Below, piece after piece: positions 18,042 to 26,544 of a stretch of 64,000 nucleotides of DNA (position 1 is the first letter of the stretch; each line of letters opens with the position of its first letter). The stretch covers positions 3,472,001 to 3,536,000 of the forward strand of contig JALKFA010000001.1 in the NCBI GenBank assembly GCA_024169445.1, in the 5' to 3' direction. Both the position numbers and the translations under genes were made by a program. Source of the stretch: Buttiauxella agrestis ATCC 33320. Lineage in GTDB: Bacteria > Pseudomonadota > Gammaproteobacteria > Enterobacterales > Enterobacteriaceae. The notes under the pieces were generated by a model that saw only the letters and a program-made list of their open reading frames with translations, was not told where the DNA came from and ran no database searches.

Positions 18042-19067
18042 ATGAGTAATGGATTAACAATGCTGTCCGATGCGTCAAAGATGTTCCTTTTTTTGGCCGC
18101 CGAGTTGTCGCTGTTGTTTCTGGTGATTAGCCTGGGCGTCAATTTACTACGGCAGAAGATTCCAGATAGCAAAATTCAGGCAATGCTGGGGGCACGCAAG
18201 GGCAGAGGCTATGTCATTGCGGCTTTGCTCGGGGCGATCACCCCATTTTGTAGCTGTTCGACGATTCCCATGTTACGTGGGTTGCTGTCAGCCAGAGCTG
18301 GCTTTGGTCCGACGCTGACCTTCCTGTTTGTCTCGCCGCTGCTCAACCCGATTATTGTTGGCTTGATGTGGGCGACTTTCGGGCTGAAAATCACTCTGCT
18401 CTATATTGTTATCGCCACTGTCGTATCAGTGCTGTCCAGTCTCATTCTGAGTCAGTTCGGTTTTGAACGGTATGTCATTAACGAGAAGCGCAAAGGAATA
18501 TCTTCTCCCGTAGGCTGCTCTGCACCCATTACAAAACTTCAGGTAGCCTCATGTTGTAACAGCAACACGACACCGGTTCGGATAAACATTCAATCTATTA
18601 AAACGGGTAGTTCATGCTGTGTCAGCACGCGTAGTGAGGTATCAACAGCATCAACACCAGGAGCGATGAAGCAGGCATGGCAGGAGGCGTGGAAACAGTT
18701 TAAGGAAGTCTTTCCGTATCTGCTGGCAGGGGTGCTGATTGGCGCTTTTATTTATGGTTTTGTTCCCACCGAGTGGATTGCCAGCCATGCCGGGAGCAAT
18801 AACGCTTTTGCCGTCCCATTGAGTGCGATTATCGGTATTCCACTTTATATCAGAGCGGAAGCCGTGATCCCGCTGGCGTCTGTTTTAATGACTAAAGGGA
18901 TGGGAACTGGCGCAGTCATGGCGCTAATTATCGGCAGTGCGGGAGCCAGCTTAACAGAGGTGATTCTGCTTAAATCTATGTTCAGAATGCCGATGATTAT
19001 TGCCTTCCTGACGGTGATTTTAGGCATGGCCGTGATGATGGGGTATCTGACGCAGTTGCTTTTCTAG
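18042..19067 (+). CDS. ArsP/YraQ-like metalloid permease (DUF318)
   Basis: Polytopic membrane protein of 341 residues. The signature TPFCSCSTIPMLRGLLSARA, with adjacent cysteines, and VSPLLNPIIVG define the permease family that includes ArsP, an exporter of trivalent organoarsenicals. The middle cytosolic stretch carries further cysteine pairs (ASCCNSN, GSSCCVS), consistent with soft-metal binding. AGGAG at 18031 selects the ATG at 18042. It is divergent from ArsR2 and convergent with arsC, so arsenical export is likely; the exact substrate is inferred. Confidence 0.8.
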   Translation: MSNGLTMLSDASKMFLFLAAELSLLFLVISLGVNLLRQKIPDSKIQAMLGARKGRGYVIAALLGAITPFCSCSTIPMLRGLLSARAGFGPTLTFLFVSPLLNPIIVGLMWATFGLKITLLYIVIATVVSVLSSLILSQFGFERYVINEKRKGISSPVGCSAPITKLQVASCCNSNTTPVRINIQSIKTGSSCCVSTRSEVSTASTPGAMKQAWQEAWKQFKEVFPYLLAGVLIGAFIYGFVPTEWIASHAGSNNAFAVPLSAIIGIPLYIRAEAVIPLASVLMTKGMGTGAVMALIIGSAGASLTEVILLKSMFRMPMIIAFLTVILGMAVMMGYLTQLLF

Positions 19068-19069
19068 CG

Positions 19070-19100
19070 GAAAAACCAAGGGAGCAGCCTGTGCTCCCTT
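19070..19100 (-). terminator. terminator between ArsP-like gene and arsC
   Basis: AAGGGAGCA (19078-19086) pairs with TGCTCCCTT (19092-19100). Read leftward the stem is followed by GGTTTTT, giving an intrinsic terminator for arsBC. Read rightward it may also slow transcription from the permease gene. Confidence 0.8.
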
Positions 19101-19108
19101 GATCGTAT

Positions 19109-19537
19109 TTAGTTCTTGATCTGTTTACCTTGTGCATCAATAACTTGTTCACCATCTTCCTTAGTGAACGCGCCGCGTTGCGCATCAGGCAAAATATCTA
19201 ATACCACTTCGGAAGGTCTGCATAACCGTGTGCCCAGAGGGGTAACCACAATCGGTCGGTTAATCAAAATAGGGTGCTGCAACATAGAATCAATTAACTG
19301 CTCGTCACTGAAGGAATCTTCCGCCAGCCCTAATTGCTCATACGGTTCGACATTCTTACGCAACAACGCCCGCGCCGAAATCCCCATATCGGCGATCATT
19401 TTTACCAATTCCGCACGCGTGGGAGGCGTTTCCAGATACAAAATAACCGTCGGTTCAGTGCCGCTGTTACGAATTAACTCCAGCGTGTTACGGGACGTTC
19501 CGCAACCGGGATTATGATAAATAGTCACATTGCTCAT
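19109..19537 (-). CDS. arsC: arsenate reductase ArsC (glutaredoxin-dependent)
   Basis: A 142-residue cytosolic enzyme reducing arsenate to arsenite with glutathione and glutaredoxin. The active-site loop is NPGCGTSRNTLELI with the catalytic cysteine, and PIVVTPLGTRLCRPSEVV lies in the C-terminal half. Length and sequence match the E. coli/R773 ArsC class. It is 28 bp downstream of arsB in the leftward operon arsR-arsB-arsC. Confidence 0.96.
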   Translation of the reverse strand: MSNVTIYHNPGCGTSRNTLELIRNSGTEPTVILYLETPPTRAELVKMIADMGISARALLRKNVEPYEQLGLAEDSFSDEQLIDSMLQHPILINRPIVVTPLGTRLCRPSEVVLDILPDAQRGAFTKEDGEQVIDAQGKQIKN

Positions 19538-19565
19538 GGTGATGATCTCTTGTTAAAACAAAAAA

Positions 19566-20855
19566 TTACAGTGCTACTGACAACCGCAGGGCTAATGCCG
19601 CCAGCGTGACGAATAACACAGGGATAGTCATGACAATGCCCACCCGGAAGTAATATCCCCAGGTAATCGTCATATTTTTCTGTGCCAATACATGCAGCCA
19701 CAGCAACGTTGCCAGACTGCCGATTGGGGTAATTTTAGGGCCAAGATCGCTGCCTATTACGTTGGCATAAATCATCGCTTCTTTGATGACACCGGTGGCA
19801 GTGCTGCCATCTATCGACAGCGCGCCGATCAGAACAGTCGGCATATTGTTCATCACCGACGACAGGAATGCCGTCAGGAACCCGGTGCCCAATGTCGCCG
19901 CCCACAAGCCATGTTCTGCCAGTTGGTTGAGCAGGGAAGAAAGGTAGTGGGTCAGACCCGCATTGCGCAGACCATAAACCACCAGATACATCCCCAGCGA
20001 GAAGACAACAATTTGCCACGGTGCGCCACGCAGTACCTTGCCGGTATTAATGGCATGACCTTTTTTCGCCACTGCAAACAGAATTAGCGCGCCAACGGCA
20101 GCGACCAGGCTGACCGGCACCCCGAGTGGCTCCAGAGCAAAGAACCCCACCAACAGCAGCACCAGAACCAGCCAGCCGGTTTTAAAGGTGTTGATATCGC
20201 GGATTGCCGCTTTCGGCTCTTTTAACAGTGAAATGTCGTATACGGCGGGGATATCTTTGCGGAAAAACAAGTGCAGCATCACCAGCGTGGTTGCAATGGC
20301 CGCCAGGTTAACCGGCACCATCACCGCGGCATATTCTGCGAATCCGAGGTTAAAGAAATCAGCCGAGACAATATTCACCAGATTCGAAACAATAAGAGGC
20401 AGGCTGGCCGTATCGGCGATAAATCCTGCGGCCATCACAAAAGCTAGCGTTGCCCCTGGGCTGAAACCCAGCGCCAGAAGCATCGCAATCACGATAGGCG
20501 TCAGGATCAGTGCAGCACCGTCATTCGCAAACAGTGCTGCCACCATTGCGCCTAACAGGACAATCCAGGTAAACAGCAACCGACCACGGCCATTGCCCCA
20601 ACGAGCCACATGCAGAGCAGCCCATTCAAAGAAACCTGACTCATCTAGCAGAAGGCTGATAATGATAACCGCGATAAAGGTAGCGGTCGCATTCCAGACA
20701 ATCTGCCAGACCACCGGAATATCACTCAGTTGAACAACACCTGTCAGAAGCGCAAGGACTGCGCCAAGCGAGGCACTCCAGCCAATACCCAACCCACGAG
20801 GTTGCCAGATAACCAAAACGAGAGTGAGTAAAAAAATTGCACCGGCCAATAACAT
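19566..20855 (-). CDS. arsB: arsenite efflux permease ArsB
   Basis: Twelve-helix arsenite/antimonite:proton antiporter of 429 residues. The sequence is close to E. coli ArsB throughout: [20 protein letters not shown] at the start, [20 protein letters not shown] and [26 protein letters not shown] selects the ATG at 20855 over the in-frame ATG at 20867. It exports the arsenite made by ArsC; no arsA ATPase gene is present. Confidence 0.96.
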   Translation of the reverse strand: MLLAGAIFLLTLVLVIWQPRGLGIGWSASLGAVLALLTGVVQLSDIPVVWQIVWNATATFIAVIIISLLLDESGFFEWAALHVARWGNGRGRLLFTWIVLLGAMVAALFANDGAALILTPIVIAMLLALGFSPGATLAFVMAAGFIADTASLPLIVSNLVNIVSADFFNLGFAEYAAVMVPVNLAAIATTLVMLHLFFRKDIPAVYDISLLKEPKAAIRDINTFKTGWLVLVLLLVGFFALEPLGVPVSLVAAVGALILFAVAKKGHAINTGKVLRGAPWQIVVFSLGMYLVVYGLRNAGLTHYLSSLLNQLAEHGLWAATLGTGFLTAFLSSVMNNMPTVLIGALSIDGSTATGVIKEAMIYANVIGSDLGPKITPIGSLATLLWLHVLAQKNMTITWGYYFRVGIVMTIPVLFVTLAALALRLSVAL

Positions 20856-20901
20856 TATGAACTCCATTCATATTTGATTAGGCGTATGTATCCTCTGTTC
20901 C

Positions 20902-21222
20902 TCAACATGAGGCAGTCAAAGTATTCTTGAGTTTATTGCGTATGTTCTCGCGTTCGCAGTTCCAGGCGGAGTCAATAATCGCGGCAGCCCAGGCAGGTAT
21001 ATGTGGCGACAAACGATAGTGAACCCATTTTCCTTCACGGCGGTCGGTTACCAGTTCCGCCTCACGTAACAAAGCCATATGACGGGATATTTTGGGTTGG
21101 GATTCAGCCGTGGCTGCACAAATATCGCAGACACATAACTCGCCATACTCCCTTAGCAGCATCACGATAGTTGAACGAGTTTCATCGGCAAGCAGTTTAA
21201 AAAGCTGAACAGGCTGTAGCAT
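20902..21222 (-). CDS. arsR: arsenical resistance repressor ArsR
   Basis: A 106-residue winged-helix repressor from the ATG at 21222 (GAGGTTAAAA upstream). It carries the ELCVCDIC arsenite-binding cysteines in the DNA-recognition region, SQPKISRHMALLREAELV and GKWVHYRLSPHIPAWAA, all as in E. coli ArsR. It heads the arsRBC operon and is divergent from arsH; release by As(III) would induce both directions. Confidence 0.95.
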   Translation of the reverse strand: MLQPVQLFKLLADETRSTIVMLLREYGELCVCDICAATAESQPKISRHMALLREAELVTDRREGKWVHYRLSPHIPAWAAAIIDSAWNCERENIRNKLKNTLTASC

Positions 21223-21233
21223 TTTTAACCTCA

Positions 21234-21269
21234 ATATGAATTGACAATACATATGTTAATTCATATATG
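21234..21269 (+). promoter_or_regulatory. arsR/arsH divergent promoter and operator
   Basis: ATATGAATT (21234-21242) and AATTCATAT (21258-21266) form an inverted repeat. Rightward, TTGACA (21241-21246), 17 bp, TATATG (21264-21269) makes a near-consensus sigma70 promoter for arsH, embedded in the repeat. ArsR binding here could repress both arsRBC and arsH. Confidence 0.7.
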
Positions 21270-21309
21270 ATTGGTTTTAAAGAACAGCTTTAAAAACGGA
21301 GGATTTTTC

Positions 21310-22014
21310 ATGACTCACTTACCCGCAATTGACCGAGGCTCTTTTGATGAAGCAATTGCCAGCAAACTTCAGAGCGATAACCAGGAAGCTCCACGCATTT
21401 TGATTCTTTATGGTTCTGTGCGGGCGCGTTCTTACAGCCGCTTTGCCGCCGAAGAGGCAGGGCGCTTGCTGAGTGAAATGGGGGCTGAAGTAAAAATTTT
21501 TAACCCTTCAGGATTACCATTGCCTGATGACGCACCGGATACTCATCCTAAAGTGCTGGAATTACGAGAACTGGTCAGGTGGTGTGATGGCATGGTCTGG
21601 AGTTCCCCGGAAAGACACGGCGCCATGAGTTCTGTTATGAAGGCGCAGATAGACTGGATACCGTTGAGTGAAGGAGCAGTGCGGCCATCTCAGGGTAAAA
21701 CACTGGCCGTGATGCAGGTTTGCGGCGGGTCGCAATCATTTAATACTGTAAACCAGATGCGCGTGCTTGGTCGCTGGATGCGGATGTTCACTATTCCAAA
21801 TCAGTCATCAGTACCGAAGGCATGGCAAGAATTTGATGATGAAGGGCGAATGAAACCGTCTGCCTGGTATGACCGGATTGTAGATGTCACTGAAGAGCTG
21901 TTCAAAATCACTCTCATCCTAAAAGGGCACACCGGATATCTTTCTGACCGTTACAGCGAAAGAAAAGAGAGCCATCAGGAACTGTCGAAGAGGGTTAACC
22001 AGACGAAAATCTGA
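21310..22014 (+). CDS. arsH: organoarsenical/NADPH:FMN oxidoreductase ArsH
   Basis: Flavodoxin-like NADPH:FMN reductase of 234 residues from the ATG at 21310 (GGAGGA upstream). [20 protein letters not shown] is the FMN phosphate loop and [20 protein letters not shown] the second flavin segment; the rest matches ArsH. ArsH proteins oxidise trivalent methylarsenicals. It is divergent from arsRBC and completes an arsenic set covering inorganic and organic forms together with the ArsP-like permease. Confidence 0.93.
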   Translation: MTHLPAIDRGSFDEAIASKLQSDNQEAPRILILYGSVRARSYSRFAAEEAGRLLSEMGAEVKIFNPSGLPLPDDAPDTHPKVLELRELVRWCDGMVWSSPERHGAMSSVMKAQIDWIPLSEGAVRPSQGKTLAVMQVCGGSQSFNTVNQMRVLGRWMRMFTIPNQSSVPKAWQEFDDEGRMKPSAWYDRIVDVTEELFKITLILKGHTGYLSDRYSERKESHQELSKRVNQTKI

Positions 22015-22042
22015 CAGGCCAAACTTCCTACGTTAAAGCAGT

Positions 22043-22078
22043 TGTCACCCTCCTGGAAAAAATACCAAAAGGGTGACA
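22043..22078 (+). repeat. inverted repeat downstream of arsH
   Basis: TGTCACCCT (22043-22051) and AGGGTGACA (22070-22078) are perfect 9-bp arms around an 18-base A-rich loop. There is no U-tract, so it is a weak terminator at best; it lies between convergent arsH and the GH28 gene. Confidence 0.45.
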
Positions 22079-22147
22079 GTACTGAAATTCAAAATTAAAC
22101 CGTAGTATTAGTAACCACTTTTTAATCTATGTTGAATATAAGTACGA

Positions 22148-23452
22148 TTAGCGATTATCAAATGTATCATTTGAATAATCGTTTTCACCGGCGATCGAGA
22201 CAGTGACATCATTAAATTGCAGGCCATTCACGGCAACGATGCGGCCGAATTCTTTTGCTTCGATGCTGCACTGACTGAAGCGAATATTCTCCATCGGTTT
22301 TTCCGGGAACGCGACGAGATCAAATGCCCTTGCAGGTAATTTGTAATCTGGATCTAATGTGGCTTTAACATTAGAGATGCTGATATTTCTCACCTTGGTC
22401 ATTTGCATGTTTTCAGGGATTTGCAATGCCACGGCCTGCCACATTTCAGGTAACTGGTCGATATTTTCAAACAGTTTTCTGTTATATGAGTTATGCCAGT
22501 CCATTATCCATGAGAATGGGAACTGAACGTTCTTCATATGTAGATTTTCCACCACCACATCTTCAATGAAACCACCGCGTTCTTTGGATGATTTCATTCG
22601 GAATCCGCAATCAGAGTCTTCAAATTCGATGTCATGAATATGAATGCCGCGAAGACCGCCACTGACTTCACTACCCAGCGTGATACCGTAGCCTGACTTA
22701 ATCTTACAATTATCGATTTCAATGTTTTCAGAAATTTTACCGACACGGTAACCATCACCATCGCGTCCGGATTTAATCACGATGCAATCATCACCACACG
22801 AGGCTACGCACTCTGTGACACGAACATTTGTCGATGAATCAATGTCAATTCCGTCAGTGCTTGGCCCATGGTTATCACCAATTTTTACATTACGAACCAA
22901 TACGTTATTCGCATAGGTGATTTGCAAGTTCCAAAAACCAGCTCTCTCAAATGTGATATCAGAAATCTTGATGTTTTCAGCCTCGTAAATCAGGCAGGAG
23001 CGAGGGCGCTTCACCAGATAATCGGCAATCCAACGCAGACCTTTCTTGTCATAGTCGACGCGTAAACCGCTGTTTTTATCTGCACCACAATAAATATCCC
23101 ACCAGTGTTGGCCTTGCCCATCAATTAAACCATTGCCTGAAATTTCAACATTATTGGCTGAGATAGCATTTAAAATGGCTGCTGGCCACGGCATTTCAAC
23201 ACCGGCCACTCGGGTTTCGATTTCTGGATAATCTGCCAGATCTTTAGAGCCCAGCAGAGTGGCACCATCCTCAAATTTTAATTTGCTGCCTTCTTTTAAA
23301 AAGAGTGCACCAACCAGATAAACCCCTTTTGAAATAAATACTGCTTTGCCTTGTGCTGCACCCAGGTCGATTGCTTGTTGAATAGCATGGGTATCTTTTT
23401 CAACCCCGTTACCCGTTGCACCAAAGTCTTTAATATCAAGTTGTGTTGTCAT
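22148..23452 (-). CDS. cytoplasmic GH28 polygalacturonase-like glycosidase
   Basis: A 434-residue right-handed beta-helix glycosidase without a signal peptide (MTTQLDIKDFGATGNG), so it should act on imported oligosaccharides. GH28 motifs: DGIDIDSS and CGDDCIVIKSG supply the catalytic aspartates, followed by RMKSS in place of RIK. The usual GHG motif reads SGYGITLGSE, with tyrosine where histidine is common, which may change substrate or mechanism. It is 28 bp downstream of a GPH-type transporter gene in the same operon. Likely role: trimming oligogalacturonides to galacturonate. Confidence 0.85.
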   Translation of the reverse strand: MTTQLDIKDFGATGNGVEKDTHAIQQAIDLGAAQGKAVFISKGVYLVGALFLKEGSKLKFEDGATLLGSKDLADYPEIETRVAGVEMPWPAAILNAISANNVEISGNGLIDGQGQHWWDIYCGADKNSGLRVDYDKKGLRWIADYLVKRPRSCLIYEAENIKISDITFERAGFWNLQITYANNVLVRNVKIGDNHGPSTDGIDIDSSTNVRVTECVASCGDDCIVIKSGRDGDGYRVGKISENIEIDNCKIKSGYGITLGSEVSGGLRGIHIHDIEFEDSDCGFRMKSSKERGGFIEDVVVENLHMKNVQFPFSWIMDWHNSYNRKLFENIDQLPEMWQAVALQIPENMQMTKVRNISISNVKATLDPDYKLPARAFDLVAFPEKPMENIRFSQCSIEAKEFGRIVAVNGLQFNDVTVSIAGENDYSNDTFDNR

Positions 23453-23480
23453 GCTAAAAATCTCTTTATGGTTTTTACGA

Positions 23481-24899
23481 TTAAATGCCGTTGATCTTGT
23501 TCAAAGTTTTTTCCATATCCAGTGTTGTTTTCTTATTCAATGGATAGAAATAAATCAATATGACAGCTGAGGCAAATAAGCAGAATGCAGGCAGAAGGTT
23601 AGCCATGGTATAAATGCTTTCTTGTACTTCGAGGCTTTGTACTGTTCCACCGGTCGAAGAAGACTGGTAGTTAATTAATGCCAACATGAAGCCGGCAATC
23701 CCACCCGCACAAGCTTGTCCGATCTTTCTGGCGAAGAAGTTCACTCCGTAAACGGTACCGTCTTCACGCGTTCCAGTCACATACTGATGATAGTCACAGA
23801 CATCAGTCATAAATGCCCAGATCATCAAGTTGAACAGGCCAGCGCCCAGGGTTGCCAGGAACAGGAAGACCAAATAGATCTTAGGATCTGTTATGTGGCA
23901 AAAATACATAATCAAATACATGGCAACGGAGAACATCAGTGCACAAACGCTGGCTTCTTTCTTGCCAAAACGGCGGGTCAAGAATGATGCAGAAGGTGCC
24001 AGTAAAACCAGAGAACCAAAGGTGAACAAGAGGGCGATGGACATAGCCTGTTTATCATGGAAGTAATCGTTAAACAGATAAGTCATGTTGGTTCCGGATA
24101 ACCCCTGGTTGATCACAATAAGCAGGTCAACCACCACCAGAACGATCAGCGCTTTATTTTTCAGCAGACCTTTCAGCAGCTGTGAAAGGGCCATACTCTC
24201 TTTCGCTTCTACACGCACACGCTCTGTGGTTAATTTGCATGTCAGTGTCAGGAAGATGAATGCCAGGCATGCACAGCCAATGGCGATCCAGAAGAAATGC
24301 TGTCCAGAAATAACCTGGCTGCCGTCAACCATCGTTTTGTACATCAGGATTGGGATAAAGAACCCTGTTGCGCCGCCACCGATTGCCGAACCCACGCTTC
24401 TGTAGGTAGAAAGGGACACGCGATCATCCGGGCTGGAGCTGATAGCCGCAGACATTGCGCCATAAGGAATGTTGATGGTCGATAACAGCGCGCCGTATAA
24501 AAAATACGAAACGCAGATATAAATGATTTTACCTGTATAGGATAACTCTTGCGCAAACGGCAGGAATAATACGATTGCAATGGCACAGAATGGATACTTC
24601 ATTCTGCGAATCCAGGGGTTAAAACGACCTGTTGCTGTCAATTTTGACGTGTCACACATGCGACCGACCGTCACGTCAACAAAAGCGTCAAACAGTTTTG
24701 TGCCAAAATATAATGAACCAACGATGATCCCTGAAACACCAAGGACGTTTGTGTAATAAATCATTAAGAAGCTATTAACTAGCCCTAAAATAAAGCAGGT
24801 GCCTAAGTCACCACACATGTAACCAATTTTATCCCTCATACCAAAGGGCTTAATTGCAGCTATTCTTATTTTTTCATCATTTAAAACTTTGGTACTCAT
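23481..24899 (-). CDS. GPH-family (MelB-like) sugar/oligogalacturonide:cation symporter
   Basis: Twelve-helix transporter of 472 residues from the ATG at 24899 (GAGGG upstream). FGMRDKIGYMCGDLGTCFIL and GRMCDTSKLTATGRFNPWI are typical of the glycoside-pentoside-hexuronide:cation symporters, and TDVCDYHQYVTGTREDGTVY is the C-terminal family motif. It is the first gene of the operon with GH28 and is preceded by ExuR/UxuR-like and CRP sites. It probably imports oligogalacturonides or a related hexuronide. Confidence 0.85.
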   Translation of the reverse strand: MSTKVLNDEKIRIAAIKPFGMRDKIGYMCGDLGTCFILGLVNSFLMIYYTNVLGVSGIIVGSLYFGTKLFDAFVDVTVGRMCDTSKLTATGRFNPWIRRMKYPFCAIAIVLFLPFAQELSYTGKIIYICVSYFLYGALLSTINIPYGAMSAAISSSPDDRVSLSTYRSVGSAIGGGATGFFIPILMYKTMVDGSQVISGQHFFWIAIGCACLAFIFLTLTCKLTTERVRVEAKESMALSQLLKGLLKNKALIVLVVVDLLIVINQGLSGTNMTYLFNDYFHDKQAMSIALLFTFGSLVLLAPSASFLTRRFGKKEASVCALMFSVAMYLIMYFCHITDPKIYLVFLFLATLGAGLFNLMIWAFMTDVCDYHQYVTGTREDGTVYGVNFFARKIGQACAGGIAGFMLALINYQSSSTGGTVQSLEVQESIYTMANLLPAFCLFASAVILIYFYPLNKKTTLDMEKTLNKINGI

Positions 24900-24975
24900 A
24901 GAGCTAACCCTCTTAATTCTCATGTAATAAAAATATTAAGAATCTATTGCGATTTTGTATACCACTTCCTATTTG

Positions 24976-25016
24976 TGTCATACAGGTAAGTGATGCTGAG
25001 AATAATTGGTATGACA
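24976..25016 (-). promoter_or_regulatory. candidate hexuronide regulator dyad
   Basis: TGTCATAC (24976-24983) and GTATGACA (25009-25016) are perfect inverted arms 33 bp apart. The right arm is part of AATAATTGGTATGACAT, which shares TAATTGGTAT with the uxaB operator. It lies about 80 bp upstream of the transporter start. Confidence 0.6.
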
Positions 25017-25075
25017 TGATTGTTTGTTGTTGGCGGTCACATAAATAAAAAACCTAAGATAATTACTCTGATAAT

Positions 25076-25091
25076 TGTGATTTTATTCACA
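25076..25091. promoter_or_regulatory. CRP-cAMP binding site
   Basis: TGTGATTTTATTCACA: both half-sites (TGTGA and TCACA) are perfect with the standard 6-bp spacer. It lies in the shared upstream region of the GH28 operon and the SemiSWEET gene, fitting catabolite control of sugar-acid use. Confidence 0.8.
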
Positions 25092-25415
25092 TTGTTATTG
25101 CTTGTTTTTTTAAAGTTTATTTTTAAACTTTTTAGGGGCGTGAAAGTGGTTTACCAAATAATTTATTTTTAAATGAATTGTTTATTGTTTTTTAACAGTG
25201 GGTTATTTATTATTTTTGGATAATGGCAATTTTTTAATTTGCGAGAATTAGTAATTATTAAGCTGAATTGTCATTGTTAATAATGGAAATGAATTGATTA
25301 ATCAGTATGTTATGACTTACCATGAACTCGAAATAATCACGGAATGGTAAGAGTTTTGTGAGAGGGCAGGTATTTTAAAAGATGGTGTCTGGAGAGATGT
25401 TTACCAGGTAAAATA

Positions 25416-25426
25416 ATTGGTCCAAT
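25416..25426 (+). promoter_or_regulatory. TTGGT-type box upstream of SemiSWEET gene
   Basis: ATTGGTCCAAT is a perfect palindrome around one T, embedded in AAAATAATTGGTCCAATAAC. ACCA at 25403-25406 repeats the ACCA...TTGGT arrangement of the uxaB operator. It is about 95 bp upstream of the SemiSWEET start. Confidence 0.5.
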
Positions 25427-25518
25427 AACTGTGTTAAGACTCAATGCTATCTTTCAAGGAGCATGCCGAATCAACACTTTGATTGGCGTTAAGCTCTAGT
25501 TTTACGAGAATTTACTAC

Positions 25519-25803
25519 ATGAATACGATTGATATGGTGGGGTTTATCGGTGGTGCATGTACCACTGTTTCATTTATCCCTCAGGTAGTTTTGGTTCTGA
25601 AAAGTAAGTCGACAAAAGATATATCTTTAACAATGTACTCTATTTTTGTGTTTGGTATTTCTCTATGGCTAATGTACGGCATTATGTCTAATGCATTGCC
25701 AGTCATCATTCCAAACTTCATTACTTTTATCCTTGCGGGTTCAATTCTTGTCATGAAAATCAGAAATGATATTGTTACAGGAAAGAAGGCATTAAATAGT
25801 TAA
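25519..25803 (+). CDS. SemiSWEET-family sugar transporter
   Basis: A 94-residue membrane protein with three hydrophobic helices and the PQ-loop motif FIPQVVLVLKSKSTKDIS at the end of helix 1. That is one three-helix bundle, which dimerises into a sugar uniporter in bacterial SemiSWEETs. The ATG at 25519 starts at the conserved N-terminus; a TTG-initiated extension is unlikely. It is divergent from the galacturonide operon and shares its control region, so it may move a sugar or hexuronide in the same pathway. Confidence 0.8.
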   Translation: MNTIDMVGFIGGACTTVSFIPQVVLVLKSKSTKDISLTMYSIFVFGISLWLMYGIMSNALPVIIPNFITFILAGSILVMKIRNDIVTGKKALNS

Positions 25804-25825
25804 CCCCTGCATTCCGCAATAAAGG

Positions 25826-25848
25826 GCAGGGAGAACGGTTCTCCCTGC
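25826..25848 (+). terminator. terminator after SemiSWEET gene
   Basis: GCAGGGAGAA (25826-25835), three-base loop, TTCTCCCTGC (25839-25848) is a perfect 10-bp stem between convergent genes. The T-tract is weak on both sides. Confidence 0.65.
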
Positions 25849-25888
25849 GCTCTAATCTCTCCTAATATTCCCCCACTTAGCATGTTTT

Positions 25889-26536
25889 TCACATCTGGCT
25901 TAGTTCCTGCCACGAATGGGCAAACAGTTCGTCTTTCTCCCGCTCAGTTTGTTTTCCGCTGTGCACCAGCCAAAGAAAATCGTAGTAGGTTGGGTAATGT
26001 TCAAGGCCGTTTAGCACCTGGCAGAAGCGATGCGCAGCAATTTCTGAAGTGGCGCACACCGTCGAATAACTGCGGAACGGACCGAGGGAGACATGACAGA
26101 CTTTCTCAAGCGTTGCCCCAACAGGTTGATGCCGGTGGTGTTCCAGAAAATGGAAAAACTCGTGCGCCAGATGGATATCGATGATTTTACTGAGTGGTAG
26201 TTGCAACCCAGATTGTTCGCAGCTGCGTTGTAAACTTTCCAGCGAGGGTTGATACAACGTTACCCGCCGAATGGACTTCACTTCACTGTATTCAAACTGG
26301 GCACGGAACTGGACGGTGAAAAACAGGCCATCCCCCTGTTTAAGCTGAATGTCGATGCCATTTTCTGCATACAGATCACGGATGTTTTTTCCGTGAAACT
26401 CGCTGGCCGCTTGTTCCCCGGCAGCCAGCGCGTTGTCCAGATAATAGCGGTATTTCGCGGGCGGTATTTTGTTAAATACCGCATCATTACGAAGGTCCAG
26501 CCATGCAAGCACTCGATTGAGTTCAACAGGGGTCAT
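25889..26536 (-). CDS. putative minimal zincin (HExxH protein)
   Basis: A 215-residue soluble protein that I cannot name. DIHLAHEFFHFLEHH carries an HExxH motif at residues 125-129. SEIAAHRFCQVL follows 36 residues later with Glu165 placed as the third zinc ligand, the ExxAxxF pattern of minimal metallopeptidases such as the ImmA/IrrE group. No signal peptide is visible. It is the last gene of the leftward unit, 8 bp after the hydantoinase-like gene, so it probably acts with it, perhaps as a peptidase or amidase on the pathway substrate. Confidence 0.55.
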   Translation of the reverse strand: MTPVELNRVLAWLDLRNDAVFNKIPPAKYRYYLDNALAAGEQAASEFHGKNIRDLYAENGIDIQLKQGDGLFFTVQFRAQFEYSEVKSIRRVTLYQPSLESLQRSCEQSGLQLPLSKIIDIHLAHEFFHFLEHHRHQPVGATLEKVCHVSLGPFRSYSTVCATSEIAAHRFCQVLNGLEHYPTYYDFLWLVHSGKQTEREKDELFAHSWQELSQM

Positions 26537-26544
26537 GATTGCTC

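Larger units (their letters stand above)
24900..25518. promoter_or_regulatory. AT-rich divergent control region of galacturonide genes
   Basis: This 619-bp region has no gene. It separates the leftward transporter/GH28 operon from the rightward SemiSWEET gene. It holds an ExuR/UxuR-like dyad (24976-25016), a perfect CRP site (25076-25091) and a second TTGGT-type box (25416-25426). Apart from these, the long AT-rich middle (25090-25350) shows nothing I can name; it may bind H-NS. Confidence 0.6.
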
